From: Bacillota bacterium
GTDB taxonomy: Bacteria; Bacillota; Clostridia; Lachnospirales; Lachnospiraceae
Length of the DNA stretch: 8,064 nucleotides
Direction: 5' to 3'
Assembly (NCBI GenBank): GCA_022717655.1
Contig: JAIIAN010000140.1
Location: 1 to 8,064, forward strand
In this document: one piece after another, positions 7,301 to 8,064 of the stretch
Numbering within the stretch: position 1 is the first letter of the stretch
Layout of the letters: the number at the start of each line of letters is the position of its first letter
The notes under the pieces: generated by a model
Told to the model about the DNA's origin: nothing
The model's database searches: none
Seen by the model: the letters and a program-made list of their open reading frames with translations, nothing else
Translations under genes and position numbers: made by a program

Positions 7301-7966
7301 CGAAATTTTGAGAAGATTCCGGTTACAAAAGAGATGCTGGCAGTGACGAATACCAAAGAAGGCAAAAAGACAACACTTCAAGTTGATGAAAACGGTGATG
7401 GACATTTTGAGAAAGTTTACAGTGCAAAGAAGAATTCAACTGCCGTAGAGGTTTCAAAAGAAAATCAGAAGAAAGTACTGTCAGCAATAGGAATGGTCGT
7501 GCTTTTGTGGATGCTGTTAAAAATTCGTACAATATTAAAACGGGCAAAATCAAATCGATACTGTAAATACTGTGGTAAGAAAATTACAAAAGAAATGAAA
7601 TTCTGCGGAGAATGTGGCAGTCCGGTAGAGATACAGCCGTTATTCTTTGAAAAACATGCAAAAGAATCCAAAGGAAAACGAAATGCAAAGCTTGTATTAA
7701 TTGGAATTTTACTGTTATTATGTGTATCGGAAACGATGATTTATCAGACAGCTTCAACAAAAGTCTATCGTTATGTGTGTCAGGAAAATTATACACTGGC
7801 AGAAAAAATGTATGATGGAAACATAAAAGGTCATAAGATTTCTCAAAACTATCTGAACAGTCTGCTCAACTATCATGAAAAACGTGTAAAAACGGCATAT
7901 CAGGTCGGCATGGTAGATGAAGCTTATCTTACAGAAGTTCAGGAGATTGTGAAGAAATTAAAGTAA
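4388..7966 (+). CDS. Membrane-anchored M4 metallopeptidase - VWA - zinc ribbon protein
   Basis: The product has 1192 residues. A basic N-terminus (1-26) and one helix (about 27-48) form a signal anchor, followed by a charged, probably coiled-coil stretch (60-84). FTP-like (about 108-180) and PepSY-like (about 192-272) segments resemble thermolysin propeptides. The M4 domain (about 275-597) has zinc motif HETNH (424-428), third ligand Glu458 in GEGLAD with Asp462, and His510 matching thermolysin His231. A beta-rich linker leads to a VWA domain (about 698-882) with complete MIDAS residues Asp705, Ser707, Ser709, Thr773 and Asp801. A further extracellular domain contains a possible calcium loop DENGDG (1000-1005). 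A second helix (1029-1046), a zinc ribbon with Cys1059, 1062, 1073 and 1076, a third helix (1100-1119) and an outer tail follow. Positive charges around the ribbon place it in the cytoplasm. It is probably an active surface protease with a VWA partner- or matrix-binding module; its substrate is unknown. It is probably co-transcribed with glf. Confidence 0.9.
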   Translation: MKKKKEKFRQPKQKKHRNHHLRFLTKLILLLLLVTVGMGIYYSYQLFFTPVHQETKSEDKGLTKEQKKVKKEREALEKQEQENKTSIDYIADGSQEKDESVGKISDESDALNALKALQGELGIADVQEEYRVSEVKELEDVTVYEMQQYYEGIEVYGRSLMVSVDESGNLQSVNGTYEQPSNVAVEPEIQEYDAQEAVEEYLEENEDNTDTEDSESLENSYSLQSQGYVICFNENNAAEAGYLFFVVMGQQNTPVQQIFVSGKTGEILADNSLILTEKVTGTLQGQRTSQTLDYDKQGDEFKLWDEERNIQVYRVTTPILRDFNQDSEEVQWKSGETPDAGAVDALANLQKIYDYYQDTFGRKGITNNENDKLYVTVGIQDIRSGNRIVDYRDNAAMFGTDRMVIGEKSDGSATYAADLDIMGHETNHGVVNASSTLLQGVYSSSDARQKSSQLAIGEGLADTFGEFVEDYSDDGKYNGSCSWDSAVRSMKNPTGILQAKDFQDGVTDCHDGAGLISYPTYLMATGVDGDSKKAISDTKQLASMWYTVISQTSSVTSFKGIRHLMETRALGLASMGQLTNDQVEGVMDAFDEVAIEPLYDYCLTDDSEVIVYGENNKAYDNYRIQVSRRFGEEVLNEEVKSKKLNLKLDAGIYNVLLTDLNNEDLTKEFTLIVNDAKKGQNIYQKQAKVMTQFGANVRDVVLTLDVSGSMGGTPIEETKEAAQKFIDTVYEKSPQTRISIITYSSDAQKVVDFTNDKAKLKNAVSEIYSGGGTNIEAGLKKAYKLIKNEESLKKIVVLMSDGEPTEGKQKDGSYREPILSMADKMKQDNLIVYTLGFFHNLEGENLGECRQLMADIASEGYHYEVSSADSIQFVFDDIAQQVGGGEYVYIKIACPVDVTVQKDGEVLRSEKENQNIRTGFGTLSFDGEKDEIKILRLKKDQNYEICINGTGDGEMDYSIGFVDEDGTYSDMRNFEKIPVTKEMLAVTNTKEGKKTTLQVDENGDGHFEKVYSAKKNSTAVEVSKENQKKVLSAIGMVVLLWMLLKIRTILKRAKSNRYCKYCGKKITKEMKFCGECGSPVEIQPLFFEKHAKESKGKRNAKLVLIGILLLLCVSETMIYQTASTKVYRYVCQENYTLAEKMYDGNIKGHKISQNYLNSLLNYHEKRVKTAYQVGMVDEAYLTEVQEIVKKLK

Positions 7967-7991
7967 AAAAAGACAAAAAAAGGAGACAAAA

Positions 7992-8064
7992 ATGTACGAT
8001 TATCTGGTAGTAGGTTCAGGATTATATGGAGCAATTTTTGCGCATGAACTGTCATTTTCGGAGA
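7992..8064 (+). CDS. glf: UDP-galactopyranose mutase, N-terminal fragment (cut by window end)
   Basis: Only the first 24 codons are present. They read MYDYLVVGSGLYGAIFAHEL, very close to the start of bacterial Glf proteins, with the FAD-binding GxGxxG motif at Gly8, Gly10 and Gly13. Glf converts UDP-galactopyranose to UDP-galactofuranose for cell-surface glycans and acts in the cytoplasm. AAGGAG at 7980-7985 with 6-nt spacing supports the start. The gene begins 25 bases after the M4-VWA stop with no room for a terminator, which suggests co-transcription. The identification rests on a short stretch; another FAD/NAD(P)-binding oxidoreductase is possible but less likely. Confidence 0.8.
   Translation, partial: MYDYLVVGSGLYGAIFAHELSFSE

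Overview
The window reads as a low-GC Gram-positive chromosome segment, most likely a gut Clostridia/Lachnospiraceae-type bacterium. The basis is AT-rich spacers, strong AAGGAG-type ribosome binding sites, a Firmicutes-style lipoprotein, and protein architectures typical of that group. The assignment comes from overall character only and was not tested by a search. All supported genes lie on the + strand.

Region 1 (1-2248) is a probable metal or redox handling pair. After a hairpin-rich leader (1-90) comes a 449-residue membrane protein. It joins a heavy-metal-associated (HMA) domain, a polytopic DsbD_2/UreH-like (TauE/SafE-type) membrane core and an extracellular cupredoxin-like domain. It is followed by a 220-residue lipoprotein with a long Glu/Thr linker and a five-Cys DUF2318 domain. 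The two proteins would place metal or redox centres on both faces of the membrane.

Region 2 (2249-4294) is glmS, the first committed enzyme of amino-sugar and cell-wall precursor synthesis. It has its own extended -10 promoter, a short leader with a tandem 11-nt repeat, and a GC-rich hairpin after the stop. No glmS ribozyme is visible.

Region 3 (4287-8064) starts at a probable promoter with a 5' stem-loop. It encodes a 1192-residue protein with an unusual order of parts: N-terminal membrane anchor, FTP/PepSY-type propeptide, thermolysin-like M4 metallopeptidase with an intact zinc site, von Willebrand A (VWA) domain with an intact MIDAS, second membrane helix, cytoplasmic four-Cys zinc ribbon, third membrane helix and short outer tail. 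Twenty-five bases later begins glf (UDP-galactopyranose mutase), cut by the window end. This suggests that the protease is co-expressed with a cell-surface polysaccharide locus. The membrane-bound M4-VWA-zinc ribbon protein is the most likely undescribed system here. Its function cannot be read from sequence, but its catalytic and metal-binding residues look complete.
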